Positions 15,156 through 23,470 of a DNA stretch of 47,384 nucleotides are shown piece after piece. The position numbers and the translations under genes were made by a program. Below the pieces are notes generated by a model. That model saw nothing but the letters and a program-made list of their open reading frames with translations. It was not told the origin of the DNA and searched no databases. The DNA comes from an uncultured Fretibacterium sp. (GTDB lineage: Bacteria > Synergistota > Synergistia > Synergistales > Aminobacteriaceae). The stretch is taken from NCBI GenBank assembly GCA_947168585.1, contig CAMVMK010000013.1, positions 1 to 47,384 of the forward strand, written 5' to 3'. Positions within the stretch are counted from its first letter, which is position 1, and every line of letters starts with the position of its first letter.

Positions 15156-16808
15156 ATGAATGGCGAAAATTTAGCTGTAATCAAATTAAATAACGCTTTA
15201 CAAGACGCTATAAAAGCTCTTGGAATTGAAAACACAAATGAAATTTTTGAGCGTCCTAAATTTCAGGGGCACGGCGACAGAGCATCAAGCGCGGCTTTGA
15301 AACTTGCTAAAATTCTAAAGCAAAAACCGCTCGATATTGCCGCAAAAATAGCTGAAAATCTTAAATGCGAATATATACAAAAAGTTGAAGTTGCTGCTCC
15401 GGGATTTGTAAATATTTTCTTAAATTCAAAATTTTATGCCGATGTTATCAAAAATGCCTTAGAGCAGGCTACTTCATACGGCTCAATAAATCTCGGCAAT
15501 AACAAAAAAGTTCAAGTCGAATTTGTAAGCGCAAACCCTACCGGCCCGCTTCATATAGGTCATGGACGCGGCGCGGCTGTCGGCGACAGTGTTGCAAGAA
15601 TTTTAGAGTTCACAGGCTGGGACGTTCAGCGCGAATATTACGTTAATGACTCGGGCTTGCAAATTCAAACTCTGGGACGTTCTACGCTGGCAAGATATTT
15701 TGAAATTTTTGGACAATCCGACAAATTTCCATTCCCCGAAAACGGCTATAAAGGTGATTATATCTACGATCTTGCAAAAGAGATTATAGATTTACACGGC
15801 GATAAATTCTTAAATATGGCGGAAGATGAAAGCCTCGAATTTTTCAAGAAATTTGCAAGCGAAAAAATTATGTCCGGCATAAAATTTGATTTAGACAAGT
15901 TTCGCGTTAAATTCGATAAATTTTTCCCTGAGGGATTTTTGCATGAAAATAATTTAGTAAATTCCGCTATGCAGGAATTGAAACAAAACGGCTTTGCTTA
16001 CGAGCAGGACGGGGCTTTATGGTTCAAAACCGAAGACACAATCGGAGACGATAAAGACCGCGTTTTAATCCGCGCAAACGGCGTGCCTACCTATTTTGCG
16101 TCTGATATAGCTTATCACCGAAACAAATTTATAACACGCGGTTTTGAAAGAGTTATTGACGTTTGGGGTGCTGATCATCACGGCTATATAGCAAGAGTTA
16201 AGGCGGCTATTAAAGCTATGGGCAAAAATCCTGACGATTTCGATGTATTATTAATACAATTAGTAAATTTAATACGAGACGGGAAAAATGTAAATATGTC
16301 AACAAGAGCCGGAGAATTTATAACACTTTCCGAAGTTTTAGACGAGGCCGGTGTTGATGCCGCAAGGTTCTTTTTACTAATGAGAAAGAGCGACAGCAAA
16401 ATTGATTTTGATATGGACTTAGCTAAAAAACAGGGCAACGAAAACCCAGTCTATTACGTTCAATACGCTCACGCAAGAGTCTGCGGCCTTATGCGCAATG
16501 CTAATTTTAATGATGAAAATACTGCAATTTCTGAAGAAATTTTTGCAGATAACAAAGAAGCACGCGAACTCGCGGATTTTATAGCGTTCTTCCCGGACGA
16601 AATCAAGGCAGCGTCTGAAACTTTGGCTCCGCATTTAATTACAAGTTATGCCGCGAATTTAGCAGGGGCTTTCCATTCTTTTTATAATTCAGGACGGATT
16701 ATTGACGCTCCCGATGCTAATGACCGCGTAAAATTAGCTGTGGCCGCGCGGAATATTATTAAGCAATGTTTAGATTTAATCGGCGTTAATGCTCCTGAAA
16801 GAATGTAA
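15156..16808 (+). CDS. argS: Arginyl-tRNA synthetase
   Basis: Class I synthetase that charges tRNA-Arg. 550 residues. The N-terminal ArgRS-specific domain (1-115) is followed by the catalytic domain with VEFVSANPTGPLHIGHGRG (the HIGH motif) and EYYVNDSGLQIQTLG. The second signature is the relaxed NMSTR in place of KMSKS, as is normal for many ArgRS. The DALR anticodon-binding domain starts near YYVQYAHARV and ends DLIGVNAPERM. GGAG lies a long 15 bases upstream of the ATG. It heads a compact run with the divIC-like gene (9 bases away) and uvrB (3 bases further). Confidence 0.96.
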   Translation: MNGENLAVIKLNNALQDAIKALGIENTNEIFERPKFQGHGDRASSAALKLAKILKQKPLDIAAKIAENLKCEYIQKVEVAAPGFVNIFLNSKFYADVIKNALEQATSYGSINLGNNKKVQVEFVSANPTGPLHIGHGRGAAVGDSVARILEFTGWDVQREYYVNDSGLQIQTLGRSTLARYFEIFGQSDKFPFPENGYKGDYIYDLAKEIIDLHGDKFLNMAEDESLEFFKKFASEKIMSGIKFDLDKFRVKFDKFFPEGFLHENNLVNSAMQELKQNGFAYEQDGALWFKTEDTIGDDKDRVLIRANGVPTYFASDIAYHRNKFITRGFERVIDVWGADHHGYIARVKAAIKAMGKNPDDFDVLLIQLVNLIRDGKNVNMSTRAGEFITLSEVLDEAGVDAARFFLLMRKSDSKIDFDMDLAKKQGNENPVYYVQYAHARVCGLMRNANFNDENTAISEEIFADNKEARELADFIAFFPDEIKAASETLAPHLITSYAANLAGAFHSFYNSGRIIDAPDANDRVKLAVAARNIIKQCLDLIGVNAPERM

Positions 16809-16817
16809 GTTTATTTT

Positions 16818-17117
16818 ATGGCTATACTAAGAAAAATTTTATTTATTGCTGTTCTTGTTTTAGGCGTGGCCTTGATTTTAAGCTATTACAGCTTTGAACT
16901 TGATAGAATTGCTAATATTCAAGAAGCTATATCTAAAAGTGAAGCAGAACTCGCACGGAAGCAGGAATTAGTAAGGATTTACAGAGAAAAAGCCGCGTTC
17001 TACAAAACTCCGGAGGGCGTAGAACATTTAGCGCGCGAACAATATAATTTAATTGGTAATCAAGAACGTGTTTTTTTGCTCGTAAGTCCTGATAATGAGC
17101 CGAATTTTAATAATTAA
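16818..17117 (+). CDS. DivIC/FtsB-like septum formation protein
   Basis: A 99-residue bitopic membrane protein with a short cytoplasmic start, one membrane helix (ILFIAVLVLGVALILSYY) and an extracytoplasmic coiled coil (ISKSEAELARKQELVRIY). It then has the family box TPEGVEHLAREQYNLIGNQE, which corresponds to the DivIC/FtsB motif EYIEKIAREELGMV. Such proteins join FtsL and FtsQ at the divisome. The small tail (LVSPDNEPNFNN) is ordinary. There is no strong ribosome site; expression probably depends on coupling to argS. Confidence 0.85.
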   Translation: MAILRKILFIAVLVLGVALILSYYSFELDRIANIQEAISKSEAELARKQELVRIYREKAAFYKTPEGVEHLAREQYNLIGNQERVFLLVSPDNEPNFNN

Positions 17118-17120
17118 ATC

Positions 17121-19103
17121 ATGAAAAATTTTATTTTACATTCAGACTTTAAGCCGAGCGGAGATCAGCCTGAAGCTATTGAAAATTTAGTAAAAAGTAT
17201 TGAAAATAATAACAAATTTCAAACTTTAATGGGCGTTACAGGCAGCGGCAAAACGTTTACTATTGCTAATGTTATCGAAAAATTAAACAGACCGGTGCTT
17301 GTACTTGCTCACAACAAAACTTTAGCGGCACAGCTTTACAGCGAATTCAAAAAGTTTTTTCCTGAAAATGCTGTGCGTTATTTCGTGAGTTATTATGATT
17401 ACTACCAGCCTGAGGCCTATATACCCTCAAGCGATACTTATATCGAAAAAGATGCAAGTATAAACGAAAATATTGAACGATTAAGGCTCTCCGCTACTAA
17501 AGCATTAATCGAGAGACGCGATGTTATTATTGTTGCTTCGGTATCTTGTATTTACGGTTTGGGATTAAAAGAAAATTATGAAAATGCTATTATTTCTTTC
17601 AAAATAAACCAAAAAATTAACCAACGCGATTTTTTAGAAGAACTTGTAAATAATTATTATGAACGCAGCGAGTTCAATCTTGAGCCCGGCAATTTCAGGG
17701 TTCGAGGCGATACTGTCGATATTTTTCCCGCTTATGAAATTGATATTTGTATACGGGTAATTTTTTTTGATGACGAAATCGAAAACATTTTTTTTATACA
17801 CCCTTTAACCGGTCATATCATCGAAAAAGTTGATAAAGCCTCGATTTTTCCCGCAAAACATTACGTAACTCAAGATGACGCAATTAAAAATTCCGTGCCT
17901 TTAATACAAAATGAATTAAAGCAGGTTATAAATAATTTTACACAAAATAACAAATTAATTGAAGCTCAACGAATTAAATCACGCACAGCCTACGATTTAG
18001 AAATGCTGCAGGAAACAGGTTACTGCTCAGGAATTGAAAATTATTCTGTGTATCTTGACGGACGCAAACACGGCCAGCCTCCGGGAACTTTAATTGACTT
18101 TTTCCCTGAAGATTTTTTGTGTGTTATCGATGAAAGCCACATAACTTTACCGCAAGTCCGTGCAATGTACAACGGCGACAGAGCGCGTAAAATTTCTCTC
18201 GTTGAAAACGGTTTCAGGCTGCCTTCGTGCCTCGATAACAGGCCGCTTGAATGGCGCGAATTTGAAGAAAAAATACACCAAGCGGTTTTTGTATCTGCTA
18301 CACCGGGCGAATATGAATTAGCAAGTTCTAAAATCATAGCCGAGCAAATTATCAGGCCGACCGGCATTCCAGACCCTGAAATTGAAATTTTACCGGCTAA
18401 AAATCAAATTGATGATTTAATTAGTAAACTGCGTGATTGTGTTAAAAACCGTCAACGCGCCTTAGTCTTGACTATGACTAAAAAATCTTCGGAAGACTTA
18501 GCCGATTTCCTGAAAGAATTACAATTTAAGGTTAAATATATTCATTCAGAGTTAAACACCTTTGAACGCGCTGAATTAATCCGTGATTTACGAGCCGGGA
18601 AAATTGATGTTTTAGTTGGTATTAATTTATTGCGCGAAGGAATTGACCTGCCGGAAGTCAGTTTAGTAGCTATTTTAGACGCTGACAGAGAAGGCTATTT
18701 GCGTTCTTACCGTTCTTTAATACAAATTATGGGACGTGCCGCAAGAAATATTGACAGCAAAGTATTGTTATATGCCGATGAAATCACTGACAGCATTAAA
18801 AGCGCAACAAGCGAAACTAAACGGCGGCGCAATATACAAATTAAATTTAATCATGAGCATAATATTACGCCTGTAAGTATTATAAAAGATGTGTCGGACT
18901 TGTTGCCGCAAGAACTTGAAAAAGCATACGAAACTAATAACGAACTAAAATTTACAGCACGCGGAAAAAATAAAAATACCAAAAATAAATCTGCAACAAT
19001 GACAATACCGGATCTTGAACGTGAGATGTGGGAAGCCGTTGAACGCTTAGATTTTGAACGAGCCGCAGTTATCCGCGATGCTATTAAAGAATTGAAAAAA
19101 TAA
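17121..19103 (+). CDS. uvrB: Excinuclease ABC subunit B
   Basis: Damage-verifying helicase-like subunit of nucleotide excision repair. 660 residues. Walker A in GVTGSGKTFTIANV near residue 40, the beta-hairpin region with SYYDYYQPEAYIPSSDTYIE, VASVSCIYGLG, motif II FLCVIDESHITLPQ, motif VI QIMGRAARN, and a C-terminal UVR domain (LEREMWEAVERLDFERAAVI) that contacts UvrC. No uvrA or uvrC lies in the window, although mfd at 42.9 kb belongs to the same pathway. It starts 3 bases after the preceding stop. Confidence 0.97.
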   Translation: MKNFILHSDFKPSGDQPEAIENLVKSIENNNKFQTLMGVTGSGKTFTIANVIEKLNRPVLVLAHNKTLAAQLYSEFKKFFPENAVRYFVSYYDYYQPEAYIPSSDTYIEKDASINENIERLRLSATKALIERRDVIIVASVSCIYGLGLKENYENAIISFKINQKINQRDFLEELVNNYYERSEFNLEPGNFRVRGDTVDIFPAYEIDICIRVIFFDDEIENIFFIHPLTGHIIEKVDKASIFPAKHYVTQDDAIKNSVPLIQNELKQVINNFTQNNKLIEAQRIKSRTAYDLEMLQETGYCSGIENYSVYLDGRKHGQPPGTLIDFFPEDFLCVIDESHITLPQVRAMYNGDRARKISLVENGFRLPSCLDNRPLEWREFEEKIHQAVFVSATPGEYELASSKIIAEQIIRPTGIPDPEIEILPAKNQIDDLISKLRDCVKNRQRALVLTMTKKSSEDLADFLKELQFKVKYIHSELNTFERAELIRDLRAGKIDVLVGINLLREGIDLPEVSLVAILDADREGYLRSYRSLIQIMGRAARNIDSKVLLYADEITDSIKSATSETKRRRNIQIKFNHEHNITPVSIIKDVSDLLPQELEKAYETNNELKFTARGKNKNTKNKSATMTIPDLEREMWEAVERLDFERAAVIRDAIKELKK

Positions 19104-19178
19104 AAATTTAACAAAATAGTGTAAATATCTTCCACTTATAAGGCTGAGATAAAAAATTTTTTATGGAGGGTAAGTTTT

Positions 19179-19247
19179 ATGACAGGAAATGATGATTTAG
19201 TTCTTCCCGATTTTTCAACGACAAATTGGGGGGGGGTAAAAAAATAA
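19179..19247 (+). CDS. 22-codon leader reading frame with G9 tract
   Basis: Reads MTGNDDLVLPDFSTTNWGGV, then KK, with a strong GGAGGG ribosome site (19164-19169) 9 bases upstream. It contains a run of nine G and stops in TAATG, which overlaps the ATG of the HD-GYP gene by one base. Adding one G (or losing two) would fuse it in frame to the regulator as ...TTNWGGGKKIMDWVLIVDDD. Either the real gene starts here and the run is miscounted, or the tract is a slippage switch. The fused form would use the better ribosome site. Confidence 0.6.
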   Translation: MTGNDDLVLPDFSTTNWGGVKK

Positions 19248-20257
19248 TGGATTGGGTGTTAATCGTTGATGATGACATTGTAAATCTAAAAATGGCCGGA
19301 ACTATTTTAAGCAGAAGCGGAATGAGAGTTACTGCATTAAAATCCGGTCATGCTCTGCTTGATTTTTTGGATAAATTTAGTATTAATGAGCCACCGGATT
19401 TATGTCTGCTTGATATAAAAATGCCGCTGCTGAACGGCTTTGATACTTTGAAACAGCTTCGTAAACACGAAAACGGCAAAGATATTCCCGTGATTTTTTT
19501 AACGGCTGACGAATCAGAAAACGCAGAAACTTTGGGACTTTCACTCGGAGCTATGGACTTTATAAAAAAGCCGTTTATACCCGAAGTTTTGACGCTTAGG
19601 GTCAGGCATATTATAGATTTAGTCCGCTTACAAAAAAATCTCGAACATGAAGTTGCAAAAAAAACTGAAGAAAATTACAAACTTTTTATTCATGTTGTAT
19701 TATCTTTGGCCGCCGCTATCGATGCAAAAGATATTTACACAAACGGACATTCAGCCCGTGTTGCAAAATATTCGCGGGAAATTGCAAGACGTTACGGTTA
19801 TAATGAACAGCAGCAAAATGATATTTACATGATGGGACTTCTGCATGATGTTGGTAAAATCGGAATACCTGATAAAATCATAAACAAGCCCGGCAGCTTA
19901 ACTAAAGAAGAATATGAAATTATAAAAAAACACCCGCTTATAGGTGCGCGAATTTTAGAAAGTATTAACGAAATGCCTACGTTAGCTAACGGCGCAAGAT
20001 GGCATCATGAAAAATTTTCCGGCGGCGGCTATCCTGACGGTTTAATTGGAGGCGAAATCCCTGAACAAGCTCGAATAATCGCAGTTGCTGACGCTTATGA
20101 CGCTATGACAAGCAGACGAAGCTACAGAGCCGAACTTCCTCAAGATGTTGTGAGATCAGAAATAGAAAAAGGCAGAGGAACTCAGTTTGATCCTAAATTT
20201 GCTGATATTATGCTCGCAATGATTGACGAAGATAAAGATTATAGTATGAAGGAATAG
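19247..20257 (+). CDS. Response regulator with HD-GYP cyclic-di-GMP phosphodiesterase domain
   Basis: The receiver domain (residues about 1-125) has the acidic cluster DWVLIVDDD, the phospho-acceptor in CLLDIKMPLLNG and KKPF. The HD-GYP domain (about 145-325) has GLLHDVGKIGIPD, KHPLIGARIL, the ARWHHEKFSGGGYPDGL box and ADAYDAMTSRRSYR. All metal ligands and the GYP signature are present, so it should hydrolyse cyclic di-GMP. Reading from ATG at 19247 leaves no spacer before the receiver and only a G-rich tract as ribosome site; see the leader at 19179. The hybrid kinase starts 6 bases after its stop and is the likely partner. No GGDEF cyclase is in the window. Confidence 0.9.
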   Translation: MDWVLIVDDDIVNLKMAGTILSRSGMRVTALKSGHALLDFLDKFSINEPPDLCLLDIKMPLLNGFDTLKQLRKHENGKDIPVIFLTADESENAETLGLSLGAMDFIKKPFIPEVLTLRVRHIIDLVRLQKNLEHEVAKKTEENYKLFIHVVLSLAAAIDAKDIYTNGHSARVAKYSREIARRYGYNEQQQNDIYMMGLLHDVGKIGIPDKIINKPGSLTKEEYEIIKKHPLIGARILESINEMPTLANGARWHHEKFSGGGYPDGLIGGEIPEQARIIAVADAYDAMTSRRSYRAELPQDVVRSEIEKGRGTQFDPKFADIMLAMIDEDKDYSMKE

Positions 20258-20263
20258 CCGGAC

Positions 20264-22507
20264 ATGAAGCGAAACATAATGCGTTTAATAAGAGTTTGGC
20301 ATAGGCTTGGAATTTCAATTTATGAGGGTAAACGTCTCGAACAAAATTTAAGAACATTTGCTGTTATTGCTCTATTAATGGAAATTCCGGCTTTATCGGG
20401 CTTTTTGGTGTATTTTAATACTCAATTCCGTCCTTTGAGCATAGGCTGTTTAATTTATTTCTTTTCAAATATCAGGGTTTATTACTTAGCATCCGTCAAG
20501 AAAAACCGCGAAAAAGCTGCAAATTTTACAGTTTTGATGTCCTTAGTGCTTTGCACAGCTATAATTTTCTTTGCAAAAAACGGCTTCGCTGCCCATTGGA
20601 CTTTCCTTTATCCTATTATAATATGCTATTTATGCGGTGTTCGTATTGGATTAGTAAGCACGGCTTATTTAACGCTGCTGTTTATGCTTTTATACTGGAC
20701 TCCGCTTAAAACCTTAAATCCCGGCGGTTATCCTCCGATATTTTTACTTCGTTTCCCATTGTTGTATATGGTAAATTCATTTGTTATAGCCTGTATAATG
20801 ATTGAATATCACTTGAGCACTTTGAAACAAATCCGTTATGAGCATGAATTAGAGGTCGCAAGTGAAAAAGCAAGAGCCGCGAATAAAGCGAAGAGCGAAT
20901 TTCTTGCGAGTATGTCCCATGAAATTAGAACGCCGTTAAACGCTGTGCTCGGCATGAACACATTAGTAATCCGCGACAGTCAGCAGGCATTGAAAATTCT
21001 GCGGGAAAATCCAAAAATTTATGAGATTTTTGAAAAAATTATCTCGTATTCAGGCAGTATTGAAAGCGCAGGAAATACTTTACTATCACTGATTAACGAC
21101 ATTCTTGACTTCTCAAAAATCGAGGCAGAAAAACTCGAAATTGTAAACGCGAATTACAAATTAAGTTCTATTCTCAACGATATAAGCAACATGATTACTT
21201 TACGTGCAAAGGCTAAGGGACTTGATTTCCAAATTAGTATTGACGAAACTCTCCCTGATGTTTATTTCGGTGATGAAACACGTTTAAGAGAAATGCTGCA
21301 AAATCTTTTAACCAATGCTGTAAAATATACCGATAAAGGCAGCGTGAAATTTTCTGTTGAAAAAACTGAAAATAACGGTGAAATTCTTTCACTAAAATTC
21401 TCAGTTGAAGATACGGGAATAGGCATAAAACCTGAAGATAAAGAAAATTTGTTCAAACGTTTTACCCGCCTCGATTTAGCTCACAACAGCACTATAGAAG
21501 GCACGGGCTTAGGATTGGCAATAACTTACAGATTATGCAAAATGATGGGCGGCGAAATCACTGTAGAGAGCGAATACGGCAAAGGAACAATTTTCGTTTT
21601 AACTGTGCCTCAAAAAGTTATTTCGTATGAAAATATAGGAAATTTCCATGAAAAATTTGAAAAAAGTATTCAAAATGCTGAACATTACCGCGAATTATTC
21701 CAAGCTCCCGACGCTGATATACTAATTGTTGACGATACAAAATTTAATTTGCTCGTAGCTGTCGGACTGCTCAAAAATACCAAAATAAAAATCGAGACAG
21801 CATCAGGCGGCGAAGAAGCAATAGCTAAAGCCCGCGTAAATAATTTTGATGTAATTTTAATGGATAATCGAATGCCTGGCGTTGACGGGACTGAAGCACT
21901 CAATAAAATCCGCGAATTTAATAAAACTGTGCCCGTAATCTGCCTCACTGCGGACGCTGTAACGGGATCGCGCGAAAAATATTTGGCTCTCGGCTTCACT
22001 GATTATTTGACAAAACCTATTGACGGCCTCGAACTTGAAAAAATGCTGCTGAAATATTTACCCGCAGAAAAAATCAAAGAAAGCCGTGAAGAATTGCACG
22101 AAAATAATTTTGACGCTGAAAAAACATCTTATTATTCTCAAAATGACGAAGAATTATCTAAAATTTTGCTGAAAGAATATATTTTGAGTTCCGGCGAAAA
22201 AATAAATTCTCTGCAGAAAGCCTTTGAAAGCGGCGATTATGAAACTTACGGAATAATCGTCCACGCCCTTAAAAGCAGTTCTAAAATGCTCGGTTTGGCG
22301 GAATTTTCAGATTTATGCGCTGAACTTGAACGGGCGGCTGATAATAAAAAATTCGAGATAATCAAGAGTAAAAACACTGATTTTATGAACGATTATAAAA
22401 AAATTATAGAAAATTTAAGAAATAAAAATAGAGATTTCTTAGATTTAAGCTATAATGATAAAAAAGAAAACGGAAACGAAATTTTAGAATTTTGGCCGGA
22501 TGATTAA
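20264..22507 (+). CDS. Hybrid sensor histidine kinase with receiver and HPt domains
   Basis: 747 residues. The N-terminal third has about six membrane helices (for example TFAVIALLMEIPALSGFLVY, AANFTVLMSLVLCTAIIFFA, IGLVSTAYLTLLFMLLYW). A linker coiled coil leads to HisKA with FLASMSHEIRTPLNAVLGMN, then the ATPase domain (NLLTNAVKYT, DTGIGI, GTGLGLAI). A receiver follows with VILMDNRMPGVDG and LTADAVTG. The HPt domain comes last, with the phospho-histidine in HALKSSSKMLGLAEF. This is a complete internal phosphorelay that can pass phosphate to the HD-GYP regulator encoded just upstream. The membrane sensor region resembles no sensor I recognise. Confidence 0.93.
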   Translation: MKRNIMRLIRVWHRLGISIYEGKRLEQNLRTFAVIALLMEIPALSGFLVYFNTQFRPLSIGCLIYFFSNIRVYYLASVKKNREKAANFTVLMSLVLCTAIIFFAKNGFAAHWTFLYPIIICYLCGVRIGLVSTAYLTLLFMLLYWTPLKTLNPGGYPPIFLLRFPLLYMVNSFVIACIMIEYHLSTLKQIRYEHELEVASEKARAANKAKSEFLASMSHEIRTPLNAVLGMNTLVIRDSQQALKILRENPKIYEIFEKIISYSGSIESAGNTLLSLINDILDFSKIEAEKLEIVNANYKLSSILNDISNMITLRAKAKGLDFQISIDETLPDVYFGDETRLREMLQNLLTNAVKYTDKGSVKFSVEKTENNGEILSLKFSVEDTGIGIKPEDKENLFKRFTRLDLAHNSTIEGTGLGLAITYRLCKMMGGEITVESEYGKGTIFVLTVPQKVISYENIGNFHEKFEKSIQNAEHYRELFQAPDADILIVDDTKFNLLVAVGLLKNTKIKIETASGGEEAIAKARVNNFDVILMDNRMPGVDGTEALNKIREFNKTVPVICLTADAVTGSREKYLALGFTDYLTKPIDGLELEKMLLKYLPAEKIKESREELHENNFDAEKTSYYSQNDEELSKILLKEYILSSGEKINSLQKAFESGDYETYGIIVHALKSSSKMLGLAEFSDLCAELERAADNKKFEIIKSKNTDFMNDYKKIIENLRNKNRDFLDLSYNDKKENGNEILEFWPDD

Positions 22508-22525
22508 GGAGTGTAGTAATTAATT

Positions 22526-23464
22526 ATGGACATAAGTTATTTGTTGTGGCTTCAGGACTTCAGAAACGGAATAAATGACGCTCTTACGCCGTTTGTGGAA
22601 TGGATTTCGCTTTTTGCTGTGCATGAAATTTTGTTTTTGCCGGCATTCGTGTATTGGTGCTTGGATAAGAAAAAAGGATTATTTATTTTTTTCGCGCTGA
22701 AAGTCAGTCATACAATAAACGCAATCGTGAAATTAACTGCGTGTGTTTACCGTCCTTGGATTAAAGACCCCCGAATAATCCCTGCCGGAGATGCAATAAG
22801 AACAGCAACGGGCTATTCATTTCCGAGCGGTCATACTATGATGTCTGTACCGGTTTATACAGGAATGGCAATTTATACTAAAAAAATAAAATGCTTGAGC
22901 GCGCTGTTTATATTGTTGATGTTTATAACTATGTTTTCAAGAAATTATCTTGGAGTTCATACGCCTCAAGATGTTTTAGTAGGATTTGTGCTTGGACTTT
23001 TTTCTGTTTATATTGCAAAATTAGTATTTGATTATATAGACAAAAAACCCGAGAAAAAATCTTTAGTGATGTTAATCAGTGCTGCGGCCGGAATTTTGAC
23101 ACTCATTTACGTAATGACAAAGTCTTATCCTATGGATTATGTTGACGGAAAACTGCTCGTAGACCCGAATAGAATGACAGTAGACGCATGGGGCGATGCC
23201 GGCGGTTTTGCTTCGTTTGCTCTTGCCTGGTATATTGAAGACCGTTTTATAAAATTTGAGCCTGCAGGATTTAATCTGAAAGGTGTTGCAATCAGCATAA
23301 TCGGCTTAATTCCGTTGTATTTTATTATAAATAAAACGGGCAGAACTATGTCAGGTTTATTCGGCGCGCATTTAGGAAGATTAGTCAATGAGACGATTTT
23401 ATATTTTTATATAATAGTCGTGTGGCCGTTGGTATTAAAATTATTATTAAGAAAGAAAAAGTGA
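22526..23464 (+). CDS. PAP2-family membrane phosphatase
   Basis: An integral membrane acid phosphatase of the PAP2 superfamily (undecaprenyl-pyrophosphate or other lipid phosphate substrates). The three active-site motifs are intact: KLTACVYRPW, SFPSGHTMMS and SRNYLGVHTPQD. It has an extra C-terminal membrane portion (about residues 175-312) with GGFASFALAWYIEDRFIKFE, a form I associate with bacterial PAP2 proteins annotated as phosphoesterases. AAGGAG lies upstream, in the 18-base gap after the hybrid kinase. It is followed 6 bases later by the TamB-like gene, which fits a role in the envelope. Confidence 0.87.
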   Translation: MDISYLLWLQDFRNGINDALTPFVEWISLFAVHEILFLPAFVYWCLDKKKGLFIFFALKVSHTINAIVKLTACVYRPWIKDPRIIPAGDAIRTATGYSFPSGHTMMSVPVYTGMAIYTKKIKCLSALFILLMFITMFSRNYLGVHTPQDVLVGFVLGLFSVYIAKLVFDYIDKKPEKKSLVMLISAAAGILTLIYVMTKSYPMDYVDGKLLVDPNRMTVDAWGDAGGFASFALAWYIEDRFIKFEPAGFNLKGVAISIIGLIPLYFIINKTGRTMSGLFGAHLGRLVNETILYFYIIVVWPLVLKLLLRKKK

Positions 23465-23470
23465 GTTTAA

